A DNA stretch of 6,654 nt from DATFLK01 sp035267815 (lineage in GTDB: Bacteria; Pseudomonadota; Zetaproteobacteria; Mariprofundales; Mariprofundaceae), in contig DATFLK010000144.1 of the NCBI GenBank assembly GCA_035267815.1, forward strand, positions 1 through 6,654, in the 5' to 3' direction. This document shows positions 1-6,302 of this stretch, piece by piece (within the stretch, counting starts at the first letter, position 1; every line of letters starts with the position of its first letter). The notes under the pieces were generated by a model. That model saw nothing but the letters and a program-made list of their open reading frames with translations, ran no database searches and was not told where the DNA came from. The position numbers and the translations under genes are program-made.

Positions 1-1
1 T

Positions 2-793
2 TCCGCCGTGGCCTTCCGGTTGCTGGCCCGTTTCAGCGGCCAGGGCGGGATGCTGCAGAGCGGCGAGTACCGCTTCAACCATCCGGCCGATCTGCCGCAG
101 GTAATGGATCGGCTGCGTCGCGGGGATACCATTCTCTATCATGTTACGGTGCCCGAGGGGCTGCGTACCGACGAGGTGCTGACGCTGCTGGCTCGCGAGA
201 CAAGCCGGGACGAGGCGGCCTGGCGGAAGGCGCTGGCGATCCTGACCAGGGGAGAGGAGGTCGAGGGGCGGCTGCTGCCCGAGACCTATACCTACCGCCG
301 TCCGGCCGATCCGAAGGCGCTGCTGGCGCAGATGCTGGCTGCGCACGATGCGGTTATGCTCGGGTTGCTGCCGAGCTGGACCGGTGCCGACAAGCTTCGC
401 ATCATCGCTTCCATTATCGAGAAGGAGACCTCGGTGGCTCGCGAACGTCCGCTGGTGGCCGCGGTGATCCGCAACCGTCTGAAGAAGCACATGGCACTGC
501 AGATGGACAGCACGGTGATTTACGGCCTGTGGCGCGAGGATGGCCGCTTTTCGGGTAACCTGCACAAGCGGGACATGCAGCGCGATACTCCCTGGAATAC
601 CTATGTGCATAGGGGATTGCCGCCCACGCCGATCTGCAATCCCGGTAAGGCGAGTCTCGAGGCGGCGGCACACCCGGCCGATGTACGGTATCTCTACTTC
701 GTCGCCGACGGGACGGGCGGCCACGCCTTCGCCAGCACGCTGGCCGAACACGACAGGAACGTGCGCCACTGGATGAGGCTGGAGCGGCAGTGA
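2..793 (+). CDS. mltG: Endolytic murein transglycosylase MltG (YceG family), 5' end cut by window
   Basis: This is the C-terminal 264 or so residues of MltG. MltG is an inner-membrane lytic transglycosylase that cleaves nascent peptidoglycan strands in the periplasm and so sets glycan chain length. The frame is open to the left edge, so the membrane anchor and start codon are missing; the GTG at 8 is internal. Counting from that GTG, a LysM-like segment lies near residues 18-62 (SGEYRF, then VPEGLRTDEVLTLLA). The YceG catalytic domain follows, with IIASIIEKET at 132-141. Glu138 aligns with the catalytic glutamate of E. coli MltG. Further family signatures are TVIYG, NTYVHRGLPPTPICNPG and the C-terminal AAAHPADVRYLYFVADGTGGHAF. 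Every expected catalytic-domain block is present, so the enzyme looks intact apart from the truncation. The stop overlaps the next gene by GTGA, and placement before tmk and holB is typical. Identification is firm. Confidence 0.96.
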   Translation, partial: SAVAFRLLARFSGQGGMLQSGEYRFNHPADLPQVMDRLRRGDTILYHVTVPEGLRTDEVLTLLARETSRDEAAWRKALAILTRGEEVEGRLLPETYTYRRPADPKALLAQMLAAHDAVMLGLLPSWTGADKLRIIASIIEKETSVARERPLVAAVIRNRLKKHMALQMDSTVIYGLWREDGRFSGNLHKRDMQRDTPWNTYVHRGLPPTPICNPGKASLEAAAHPADVRYLYFVADGTGGHAFASTLAEHDRNVRHWMRLERQ

Positions 794-1047
794 ACGCGCT
801 TCGGCCATACGAGACATGGGTGGTGACAGTGCGGCTGCCGAATGATCAGGTCATCCGTTTCCAGAGTATTCTGGACGGGGAAAATGGCTTGGCGGTAATG
901 CGCTGTCGGCATCCCGAGCGGTTGGAACAGGAACTGTGGAGCACAGTGGCGCAACGCGATGCGTTGCACGACTGGCTTGCCAGTCTGCCGGCGAGTTTGC
1001 AGTTTGAAGTGGTGCGCGAGGGTTTGATGATAGGAGAGGGGCCGTGA
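790..1047 (+). CDS. Small protein of unknown function, DUF4911-like
   Basis: An 85-residue protein with no function I can name. The GTG start at 790 overlaps the mltG stop (GTGA), and GGAG at 781-784 sits five bases upstream as a ribosome binding site. Its own stop overlaps the tmk start in the same way. This double coupling is good evidence that it is a real gene made with its neighbours. There is no signal peptide, membrane segment or cysteine pair, so it is probably a soluble cytoplasmic protein. The central block at about residues 23-40 (IRFQSILDGENGLAVMRC) followed by a segment ending in a hydrophobic helix (about 57-66) resembles small DUF4911 proteins as I remember them, with their phenylalanine-rich 'ILEgyeGLAv.RT' core. 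That family call is inference from memory. A role linked to the operon's cell-wall or nucleotide functions cannot be deduced. Confidence 0.72.
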   Translation: MNALRPYETWVVTVRLPNDQVIRFQSILDGENGLAVMRCRHPERLEQELWSTVAQRDALHDWLASLPASLQFEVVREGLMIGEGP

Positions 1048-1682
1048 ACGGAAGGCTGGTGACATTCGAGGGCGTGGACGGCTGCGGTAAGAGCACGCAG
1101 CAGAAACTGACGGCAGAGTGGCTGCGCAACCGGGGTATGGAGGTGCTTACTACCTTTGAGCCGGGCGATACCCCGCTCGGTGCGGAGATTCGCAAGCTGC
1201 TGCTTAGCGGTGCTCATCAGCCGGTCGCAGCGGCGGAACTGCTGCTCTTTCTGGCCGATCGCGCCCAGCATGTGCACGAGGTGATCCGTCCGGCGCTCGA
1301 TGCCGGCGACTGGGTGCTGTGCGACCGTTATACCGATTCGACCCGTGCCTATCAGCTGGCGGGCCGCAATCTCGATGCTGCCTCGGTCGAGCAACTGCTC
1401 GACTTCGCCGAACTGGGGGTGCATCCGGCACTGACGGTATGGCTGGACCTGCCCGTCCAAACCTCGCTCGAACGGATACGCAGCCGGGCCGGCATGGAGG
1501 GGGGCATGACCCGTCTGGACGAGGAGTGCCGCTCCTTTCACGAGGCGGTCAGCGCTGGCTTCGAACAGATGTGCCGGGATGAGCCGGAGAGGGTGTTGCG
1601 CATCGACGCCACCGGCACGGTGGCAAATGTGCAGCAGCGTATTCGTACGGCGATCTGCGATGTCATGGGGTGGAAGGAGTGA
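1044..1682 (+). CDS. tmk: Thymidylate kinase (dTMP kinase)
   Basis: Tmk phosphorylates dTMP to dTDP with ATP, the committed shared step of de novo and salvage dTTP synthesis, in the cytoplasm. The 212-residue length is normal for bacterial enzymes. The P-loop is at residues 8-18 (FEGVDGCGKST). The DRY motif that positions the dTMP phosphate and base is at 94-96, followed by DSTRAYQ. An arginine-containing lid segment lies around 145-157 (RIRSRAGMEGGMTR). The usual TREPGG motif is changed here to TFEPGD (37-42): the arginine is Phe38 and the second glycine is Asp42, while Glu39-Pro40 is kept. The GTG start at 1044 is supported by AGGAG at 1032-1036 with seven bases of spacing, and it overlaps the upstream stop. 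The last codons of tmk contain the ribosome binding site of holB, so the two are probably translationally coupled. Identification is firm. Confidence 0.96.
   Translation: MNGRLVTFEGVDGCGKSTQQKLTAEWLRNRGMEVLTTFEPGDTPLGAEIRKLLLSGAHQPVAAAELLLFLADRAQHVHEVIRPALDAGDWVLCDRYTDSTRAYQLAGRNLDAASVEQLLDFAELGVHPALTVWLDLPVQTSLERIRSRAGMEGGMTRLDEECRSFHEAVSAGFEQMCRDEPERVLRIDATGTVANVQQRIRTAICDVMGWKE
1674..1679 (+). promoter_or_regulatory. Ribosome binding site deciding the holB start
   Basis: AAGGAG lies in the last sense codons of tmk. It sits five bases before the GTG at 1685 and eight before the GTG at 1688. The earlier in-frame GTG at 1670 lies upstream of this site and has no comparable purine run before it. 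The spacing therefore favours 1685 (or 1688) as the true holB start. Confidence 0.65.
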
Positions 1683-1684
1683 GC

Positions 1685-2626
1685 GTGGTGCTCGGTCACG
1701 CGGATGTGGAACGGCGTTTTCTGAACAGCCTGCGGGATCGCAGCCTGCACCATGCCTGGCTGCTGCACGGCCCTTCCGGCATCGGCAAGGCGATGCTGGC
1801 CGGGCGCCTGGCGGCGGCCTACCTGTGCGAACGGAGTCGGGCCGAAGCCGGAGCGACGGCATGCGGCGAGTGCCATGCCTGCCATATGCTGCAGGCGGGT
1901 AGCCATCCCGATTATCTCCAGGTCGGCCGGATCGAGGGCAAGCGTGATATCAATGTCGAACAGGTCCGCTCGCTGCTCTCTTTCCTGGCGCTGAGCGGTG
2001 CGGAGAGCGAGCGGCGCGTGGTGCTGCTCGACGATGCCTCCTCAATGAACCTGCAGGCCTCTAACGCGCTGCTCAAGGGGCTGGAGGAGCCCGCCGCCGG
2101 CAGTCTGCTTCTGATCGTCTGCGACGATCTCGTCCGGCTTCCGGCGACGGTGCGCTCCCGCTGCATGCTGGAGCGGATGGCCACGCTCTCCGATGATGAT
2201 TGCCGGGCGGTTCTGAAAGGGTTGGGGCTGGAGGGCAGGGTGCTCGATCTGGCCCTGATGCTGGCGGACGGACGCCCGGGCCGCATGGCCTGCCTGACCG
2301 ACGAAGAGGTGGCCGGGGCGCTGCTCGACTGGCGCGATCTGACCCGTGACCTGGGCCGGGCCGATATCGGTGCCTTGCAGGATTGGCTGATGCGTCATGT
2401 TCAGCGCGTGCCGCATGCGCTGCTGGCCGATACGGTGCTGCGCGGACTCGAACCGGCGCTGCAGCAGCAGGGCGGTTTTGATGCCCGGGATGGGCTGATG
2501 CAGCATGCATGGGAGCTGGCGGCATGGCCGCAGCGGGTCGTGCGCCAGAGCCTGCGCGCCGCACCGACGCTGCTGTCGCATCTCCTGTCATTACGTGTAG
2601 CCTTGCGAGCCCTTGAGGGTAGTTGA
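1685..2626 (+). CDS. holB: DNA polymerase III subunit delta' (clamp loader)
   Basis: HolB is the delta' subunit of the clamp loader, which opens and places the beta sliding clamp on primed DNA. From the GTG at 1685 it is 313 residues, normal for the family. Residues are numbered from that start. A P-loop-like GPSGIGKA lies at 29-36, where the Ser/Thr after the lysine is Ala, so ATP binding may be weak or absent, as in other delta' subunits. A zinc module is formed by Cys48, Cys60, Cys63 and Cys66 (CGECHAC), followed by AGSHPDY. The Walker-B-like strand VVLLDDAS is at 112-119, LLKGLEEP at 129-136, and the SRC motif, which supplies the arginine finger in clamp loaders, at 158-160. DnaX (tau/gamma) is less likely because of the length, the imperfect P-loop and the location after tmk. 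A longer form from GTG 1670 (318 residues) is possible but has poorer ribosome binding context. Confidence 0.93.
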   Translation: MVLGHADVERRFLNSLRDRSLHHAWLLHGPSGIGKAMLAGRLAAAYLCERSRAEAGATACGECHACHMLQAGSHPDYLQVGRIEGKRDINVEQVRSLLSFLALSGAESERRVVLLDDASSMNLQASNALLKGLEEPAAGSLLLIVCDDLVRLPATVRSRCMLERMATLSDDDCRAVLKGLGLEGRVLDLALMLADGRPGRMACLTDEEVAGALLDWRDLTRDLGRADIGALQDWLMRHVQRVPHALLADTVLRGLEPALQQQGGFDARDGLMQHAWELAAWPQRVVRQSLRAAPTLLSHLLSLRVALRALEGS

Positions 2627-2657
2627 AGCGCCCGCGAATAAGCTGAAGGTCAGGTTC

Positions 2658-4190
2658 ATGGAAACATTCTACGTCACGACGCCCATCTACTATGTGAACG
2701 ACGAGCCGCATCTCGGTCATATCTATACGACCATCGCCGCCGACGTGCTGGCCCGGCATCAGCGCCTCTGTGGCCGCGACGTGCTCTTCCTGACCGGTGT
2801 CGACGAGCATGGCCAGAAGGTGCAGCAGGCGGCCGAATCACGCGATATGGCCCCGATTCAGCTCGCCGATGCCGTTGTCGAACGCTATCGCAGTCTCTGG
2901 CCCCAGTTCGCCATCTCCAACGACGACTTCATCCGCACCACGGAGGAGCGCCACCAGAAGTCGGTGCATGCGATGTGGCAGCGGCTTGATGCGGCGGGGG
3001 CGATCTACAAGGACTTCTACGAGGACTGGTACTGCGTTCCCTGTGAGACCTACTGGACGGCGACCCAGCTCAAGGAGGCGGAGACGTGGGACGAACGGCT
3101 TTGTCCCGACTGCGGCCGGGCGGTCGAGCAGGTGCGCGAGGAGTCTTACTTCTTCCGGCTTTCCGACTATCAGGATCGGCTGCTGGCCCATATCCGCGAA
3201 CATCCCGAATTCATCGCGCCGGCGTCGCGCCGCAACGAGGTGCTGCGCTTCGTTGAGGGCGGTCTGCGCGATCTCTCCATCTCCCGTACCACCTTCTCCT
3301 GGGGGGTGCCGGTACCGGGTGATCCCGAGCATGTGGTCTATGTCTGGATCGATGCGCTGACCAACTACCTGACGGCGGCGGGATTCCCCGGCGAGATGCG
3401 CCACTGGCCGGCCGACGTGCACTTGATTGGCAAGGATATCCTGCGCTTCCACGCCGTCTACTGGCCCTGCATGCTGATGGCCGCAGGGCTGCCGCTGCCC
3501 AAACGCATCTTCGCCCACGGCTGGTGGACGGTCGAAGGGGAGAAGATGAGCAAGTCGAAGGGTAACGCCATTCGCCCGGCCGACCTGCTGGCTGAGTACG
3601 ATCCCGATGTGATCCGCTACTTCCTGCTGCGCGAGGTGCCGTTCGGTCACGACGGCGACTTCTCGAACGAGGCACTCAAGCAGCGCTACAATACCGAGCT
3701 GGCCAACGACGTCGGCAACCTGCTCAACCGCAGCCTTGCCATGCTTCAGAAGTACCGGAATGGCGTTCTCGGTGCATCCGGAAGTGAGGAGGGCAGCGAT
3801 CGCTCGCTGCTGGCCGCAGTTGAGGCGATGCAGCGCGACGTGCTCGACGCCATGCAGCGTCAGGCCTTTCACGAGGCGCTGGAGCATATCCAGGGGGTGG
3901 TGCGCCACGGCAACCGCTATGTCGAGGAGAACGAGCCGTGGAAGCTCGCCAAGGCGGGGCCGGCAGAGCGGCTCGATACGGTACTCTACCATCTGGTCGA
4001 GAGCCTGCGGCTTGTGGCCGTGCAACTGCTGCCCTTCATGCCGACCAAGGCTGAAGCGATGCTGGCCCAGATCATGAACGAACCGGTCGCCACGGGTGAT
4101 ATCTCGATGCACGATCATGGCGGCTGGGGGGTGCTGAAGGCGGGTCATGCCTGCAGTAAGCCCAGCCCGCTCTTTCCGCGCATGGAGTAG
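2658..4190 (+). CDS. metG: Methionyl-tRNA synthetase, short form without C-terminal tRNA-binding domain
   Basis: MetG charges tRNA-Met with methionine using ATP, for both initiation and elongation. It is a class I cytoplasmic synthetase of 510 residues. The class I signatures are HLGH at 18-21 and KMSKS at 296-300. The insertion domain carries a four-cysteine knuckle set, CVPC at 126-129 and CPDC at 149-152, likely binding one zinc ion. WIDALTNYLTAAG at about 230-242 and AHGWWTVEGEKMSKSKGN are typical core blocks. The anticodon-binding helical domain follows and the protein ends at LFPRME. There is therefore no Trbp111-type C-terminal domain, as in the roughly 500-residue bacterial forms. The ATG at 2658 is chosen because METFYVTTPIYYVND is the expected N-terminus and GAAGGT lies seven bases upstream. 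The frame extends to a TTG at 2613, inside holB, which adds 15 residues unlike the family. It is probably the last gene of the operon. Confidence 0.96.
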   Translation: METFYVTTPIYYVNDEPHLGHIYTTIAADVLARHQRLCGRDVLFLTGVDEHGQKVQQAAESRDMAPIQLADAVVERYRSLWPQFAISNDDFIRTTEERHQKSVHAMWQRLDAAGAIYKDFYEDWYCVPCETYWTATQLKEAETWDERLCPDCGRAVEQVREESYFFRLSDYQDRLLAHIREHPEFIAPASRRNEVLRFVEGGLRDLSISRTTFSWGVPVPGDPEHVVYVWIDALTNYLTAAGFPGEMRHWPADVHLIGKDILRFHAVYWPCMLMAAGLPLPKRIFAHGWWTVEGEKMSKSKGNAIRPADLLAEYDPDVIRYFLLREVPFGHDGDFSNEALKQRYNTELANDVGNLLNRSLAMLQKYRNGVLGASGSEEGSDRSLLAAVEAMQRDVLDAMQRQAFHEALEHIQGVVRHGNRYVEENEPWKLAKAGPAERLDTVLYHLVESLRLVAVQLLPFMPTKAEAMLAQIMNEPVATGDISMHDHGGWGVLKAGHACSKPSPLFPRME

Positions 4191-4198
4191 GGCGCACC

Positions 4199-4221
4199 GG
4201 TTCCACGAGGTTCCACGAGGT
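4199..4221 (+). repeat. 10-bp tandem repeat in the metG-DUF2062 gap
   Basis: GGTTCCACGA occurs twice in direct succession (4199-4208 and 4209-4218), followed by a three-base partial third copy (GGT). It begins eight bases after the metG stop and ends just before the putative -35 element. It could be a polymerase-slippage product or a protein-binding site. The sequence alone does not decide. Confidence 0.8.
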
Positions 4222-4222
4222 C

Positions 4223-4260
4223 TTGCAAAGTCACGCAGATCACTGCAATATAGTAATATT
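4223..4260 (+). promoter_or_regulatory. Putative promoter of the DUF2062 gene
   Basis: TTGCAA at 4223-4228 resembles a sigma70 -35 element. TATAGT at 4249-4254 matches the -10 consensus at five of six positions. The 20-base spacer is longer than the preferred 17, which weakens the call. The stretch 4243-4260 is strikingly AT-rich against GC-rich surroundings. With this -10, transcription would begin at about 4260-4262, at the ATG itself. Confidence 0.35.
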
Positions 4261-4803
4261 ATGCCGAGGCGTATCATTCAACGTTTTATGCCGGATCATG
4301 AGAAGATCCGGCAGCAGAGGTGCCTTGGCTGTCTCGGCAAGTATCTCTACGACCGCTCCCTGTGGCATCTGAACCGGCACTCGGTGGCGGGCGCCTTTTT
4401 TGTCGGGCTGATAGCCGCCTTCATCCCGGTACCGTTCCAGATGCTGATTGCCGCCGTCATGGCGATCGCGCTGCATGTGAACATTCCGCTCTCGGTGGCA
4501 CTGGTCTGGCTGACCAATCCGCTGACCATGCCGCCGCTCTTCTATATCGCCTATCGCACCGGTGTCTGGGCGCTGGGGCAGCCGGTGCAGAGCTTCCAGT
4601 TCGAGTTGTCCACCCACTGGCTGATGGAGCATCTGGCTCAGTCGTGGCAGCCCTTCCTGCTCGGCTGCCTGATCTGCGGCCTGGTGGCCGGCACGTTCGG
4701 CTATTTCTTCGTCCGTTTGGGCTGGCGCGCCTACGTGGTCGTGAAATGGCGCCGCACGCGCCCCAAGCGGGCAGAGCCGCTGATACAGCAGCGGGTCCAC
4801 TGA
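4261..4803 (+). CDS. DUF2062 family integral membrane protein
   Basis: A 180-residue inner-membrane protein of the DUF2062 family, whose biochemical role is not established. The start at 4261 gives the family-typical N-terminus (MPRRIIQRFMPDHEKIR), followed by LWHLNRHSVAGAFFVGLIAAFIPVPFQM at about 34-61. Hydrophobic segments lie near 43-70, 77-103 and 131-155. Conserved family blocks include FIPVPFQM and VWLTNPLTMPPLFY. The C-terminus is basic (KWRRTRPKR) and likely cytoplasmic. No Shine-Dalgarno sequence precedes the ATG; the upstream bases are an AT-rich run. The frame stays open back into metG at 4147, but those extra residues do not resemble the family and overlap metG. A second in-frame ATG at 4288 also lacks a ribosome binding site. 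The gene follows metG by 70 bases and precedes the kinase-like gene by 23, so it may head a second transcription unit with that gene. Confidence 0.9.
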   Translation: MPRRIIQRFMPDHEKIRQQRCLGCLGKYLYDRSLWHLNRHSVAGAFFVGLIAAFIPVPFQMLIAAVMAIALHVNIPLSVALVWLTNPLTMPPLFYIAYRTGVWALGQPVQSFQFELSTHWLMEHLAQSWQPFLLGCLICGLVAGTFGYFFVRLGWRAYVVVKWRRTRPKRAEPLIQQRVH

Positions 4804-4826
4804 TTCCCGATACCGTCACGGTCTGA

Positions 4827-5711
4827 ATGATGTGGGAGGAGATCGAGCAGCAGATCAGCCGCGCGACCGACACCCCTTTCACCATTGAGCGCCGCCGCTC
4901 CGTCGGCGGCGGCTGCATCAACAGCGCCTTCCGTCTCGACGGTGATACCGCATCCTACTTCGTCAAAACCAATTCGGCCGAGGGGCTGGAGATGTTTGCA
5001 GCCGAGGCCGAGGGGCTGGCGGCGATGGCTGCCACCGGAAGCGTTCGCGTGCCACGCCCGATCTGTCGGGGAGTGTCGCAGGGGCAGGCGTGGCTGGCCA
5101 TGGAGTATATCGAGTTCGGATGCGACGGAGCGCAGATGGCAGAACGGCTCGGCCGGCAATTGGCGCGGATGCACGGGGAGAGGGCCGAGGGCTTCGGCTG
5201 GCATCGGGACAATACCATCGGCTCCACGCCGCAGCGGAATACCCCCAGCTACGACGACTGGCCCGACTTCTGGCGGGAGCAGCGCTTGGGGCCGCAACTG
5301 ACGCTGGCGGCCCGAAACGGCTTTGGCGGTGCACTGCAGCGGAAAGGGGAGCGCCTGATGGCCGATCTCGACGCCCTGTTCGAGGGCCATCGCCCGCAGC
5401 CGTCGCTGCTGCACGGCGATCTTTGGGGCGGTAACCGGGCCGCCGATGCCGAGGGAAACCCGGTGATCTTCGATCCGGCCGTCTATTACGGCGATCGGGA
5501 GACCGATATCGCCATGACCGAGCTGTTCGGGGGCTTCTCGCCGGCCTTCCATGCCGCCTACAACGAAGCCTGGCCGCTCGATGCGGGCTACCGGCAGCGC
5601 CGCGAACTCTATAATCTCTACCATATCCTGAATCACGCCAATCTCTTCGGCGGCGGTTATGCGATGCAGGCGGAGTCGATGATGGATCGGCTGCTGTCAG
5701 CGGTCCGGTGA
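4827..5711 (+). CDS. Fructosamine kinase family protein (FN3K / FN3K-related)
   Basis: A 294-residue cytoplasmic protein of the fructosamine-3-kinase family, in the protein-kinase-like/aminoglycoside phosphotransferase fold. Family members phosphorylate ketosamines (fructosamine or ribulosamine groups on glycated amines), which destabilises the adduct and reverses glycation. Visible motifs are the glycine loop VGGGCINSAF (26-35), the ATP-binding lysine in YFVKT (Lys47), the hinge-like WLAMEYIEF (89-97), and FGWHRDNTIGSTPQ (123-136) followed by WPDFWREQRLGPQ, all typical of FN3K. The catalytic HGDLWGGN is at 196-203 and the metal-binding DPAVYYGDRETD at 216-227. All catalytic residues are present, so it is probably active, but the true substrate is unknown. 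The ATG at 4827 is followed at once by another ATG at 4830, and neither has a clear ribosome binding site upstream. Close spacing after the DUF2062 gene suggests cotranscription. Confidence 0.93.
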   Translation: MMWEEIEQQISRATDTPFTIERRRSVGGGCINSAFRLDGDTASYFVKTNSAEGLEMFAAEAEGLAAMAATGSVRVPRPICRGVSQGQAWLAMEYIEFGCDGAQMAERLGRQLARMHGERAEGFGWHRDNTIGSTPQRNTPSYDDWPDFWREQRLGPQLTLAARNGFGGALQRKGERLMADLDALFEGHRPQPSLLHGDLWGGNRAADAEGNPVIFDPAVYYGDRETDIAMTELFGGFSPAFHAAYNEAWPLDAGYRQRRELYNLYHILNHANLFGGGYAMQAESMMDRLLSAVR

Positions 5712-5742
5712 CGGTTATCTTTGACGGAAGGGAACAGGATCC

Positions 5743-5750
5743 AAAGGGGG
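5743..5750 (+). promoter_or_regulatory. Strong ribosome binding site of the pilin gene
   Basis: AAAGGGGG lies five bases before the ATG at 5756 and two before the ATG at 5753. It favours 5756 as the pilin start over the GTG at 5708, which overlaps the kinase stop as GTGA but has no purine run ahead of it. Confidence 0.6.
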
Positions 5751-5755
5751 ATATG

Positions 5756-6298
5756 ATGGATGAAGCGCACGGCGGGAATGAGGCTGGTTATACGCTGATC
5801 GAGTTGATGATTGTGATCGCCATTATCGGCATCCTCTCCGCCATCGCCTTTGCGCAGTTTACTTCCTATCGTGATCGGTCCTTCAACGCCGCCACCGAGT
5901 CGGCACTCTACACGGCGCGACTGGCCGAATCGGCACTCTATACCGACTACCAGGCCTACGGCAGTACGGTGAAGTTGACCGGCACGCCCAGTACCGCCTC
6001 CGGCGTACTGCTGAACGACAGTGGCTATATCGCCACGTCTACGCTGAACCAAGAGCAGTCGATCGCCCTGAGCCACGGGGTGCGGTTGTTGGGCAGGACG
6101 ACCGCCAGCCGCGGTGCCGCCACCGTGACGGCCAAGCATGACAAGGGAAACCGTTTCTATGCGATCGAGACTGATGTGCCGGGCCTCTACTATAAAAGCG
6201 GGGCTGCCGGTACACCCATGCTGGCTGGTGATGCAGTGGCCGCCACCGACAACCCCAACCATTCGGACGCGGTAACTGCCGGCTACATGGCCCGGTAA
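5756..6298 (+). CDS. Type IV pilin-like protein (PilA/PilE type, class III signal)
   Basis: A 180-residue prepilin-like protein, to be cut and N-methylated by prepilin peptidase PilD and assembled into a type IV pilus or type II secretion pseudopilus. The signature GYTLIELMIVIAIIGILSAIAFAQF is at residues 11-35. Cleavage would follow Gly11, leaving Tyr12 as residue +1 and Glu16 as the conserved +5 glutamate, with a mature length of 169. The hydrophobic helix continues into SYRDRSFNAATESAL, resembling PilA proteins rather than short GspG pseudopilins. The 11-residue leader (MDEAHGGNEAG) has no Lys or Arg and three acidic residues, whereas most such leaders are basic. There is no cysteine, so the usual C-terminal disulphide loop is absent. 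The start could also be the ATG at 5753. A longer form from GTG 5708 would have a 27-residue leader. Two stop codons stand in tandem (6296-6301). No other pilus gene is visible nearby. Confidence 0.88.
   Translation: MDEAHGGNEAGYTLIELMIVIAIIGILSAIAFAQFTSYRDRSFNAATESALYTARLAESALYTDYQAYGSTVKLTGTPSTASGVLLNDSGYIATSTLNQEQSIALSHGVRLLGRTTASRGAATVTAKHDKGNRFYAIETDVPGLYYKSGAAGTPMLAGDAVAATDNPNHSDAVTAGYMAR
5897..5942 (+). repeat. Imperfect short direct repeat inside the pilin gene
   Basis: GA(G/A)TCGGCACTCTA followed by (C/T)AC occurs at 5897-5913 and again at 5927-5943, 30 bases apart and in the same frame. It encodes the residues ESALYT twice (ESALYTARLA then ESALYTDYQA) in the alpha-helix after the hydrophobic segment. 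The 10-residue period suits a helical repeat or a small internal duplication. Confidence 0.6.
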
Positions 6299-6302
6299 TA
6301 AG

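Noticed and set aside
2613..2657. Extension of metG to the TTG at 2613
   Set aside because: It adds 15 residues before the conserved METFYVTTPIYYVND start, overlaps holB, and has a worse ribosome binding context than ATG 2658.
4147..4260. N-terminal extension of the DUF2062 protein into metG
   Set aside because: The extra 38 residues overlap the metG C-terminus in another frame and are unlike the family. MPRRIIQRF from 4261 is the expected N-terminus.
2838..4277. A 479-codon open frame on the minus strand opposite metG, and similar long minus-strand frames at 846-1862 and 4731-5636
   Set aside because: They lie wholly or largely opposite genes with full family motifs, their products are Arg/Pro/His/Gln-rich without recognisable domains, and long antisense frames are expected in GC-rich coding DNA.
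4890..4911. Perfect 8-bp stem with six-base loop (CGCCGCCG / CGGCGGCG) early in the fructosamine kinase gene
   Set aside because: The right arm encodes the conserved glycine loop (GGG) and the left arm an arginine run, so GC-rich codon use explains it. There is no U-tract or other sign of a terminator.
5712..5755. Possible separate promoter (sigma54 type) for the pilin gene
   Set aside because: No GG-N10-GC type pair with adequate flanking consensus and no clear -35/-10 pair was found in the 44-base gap.
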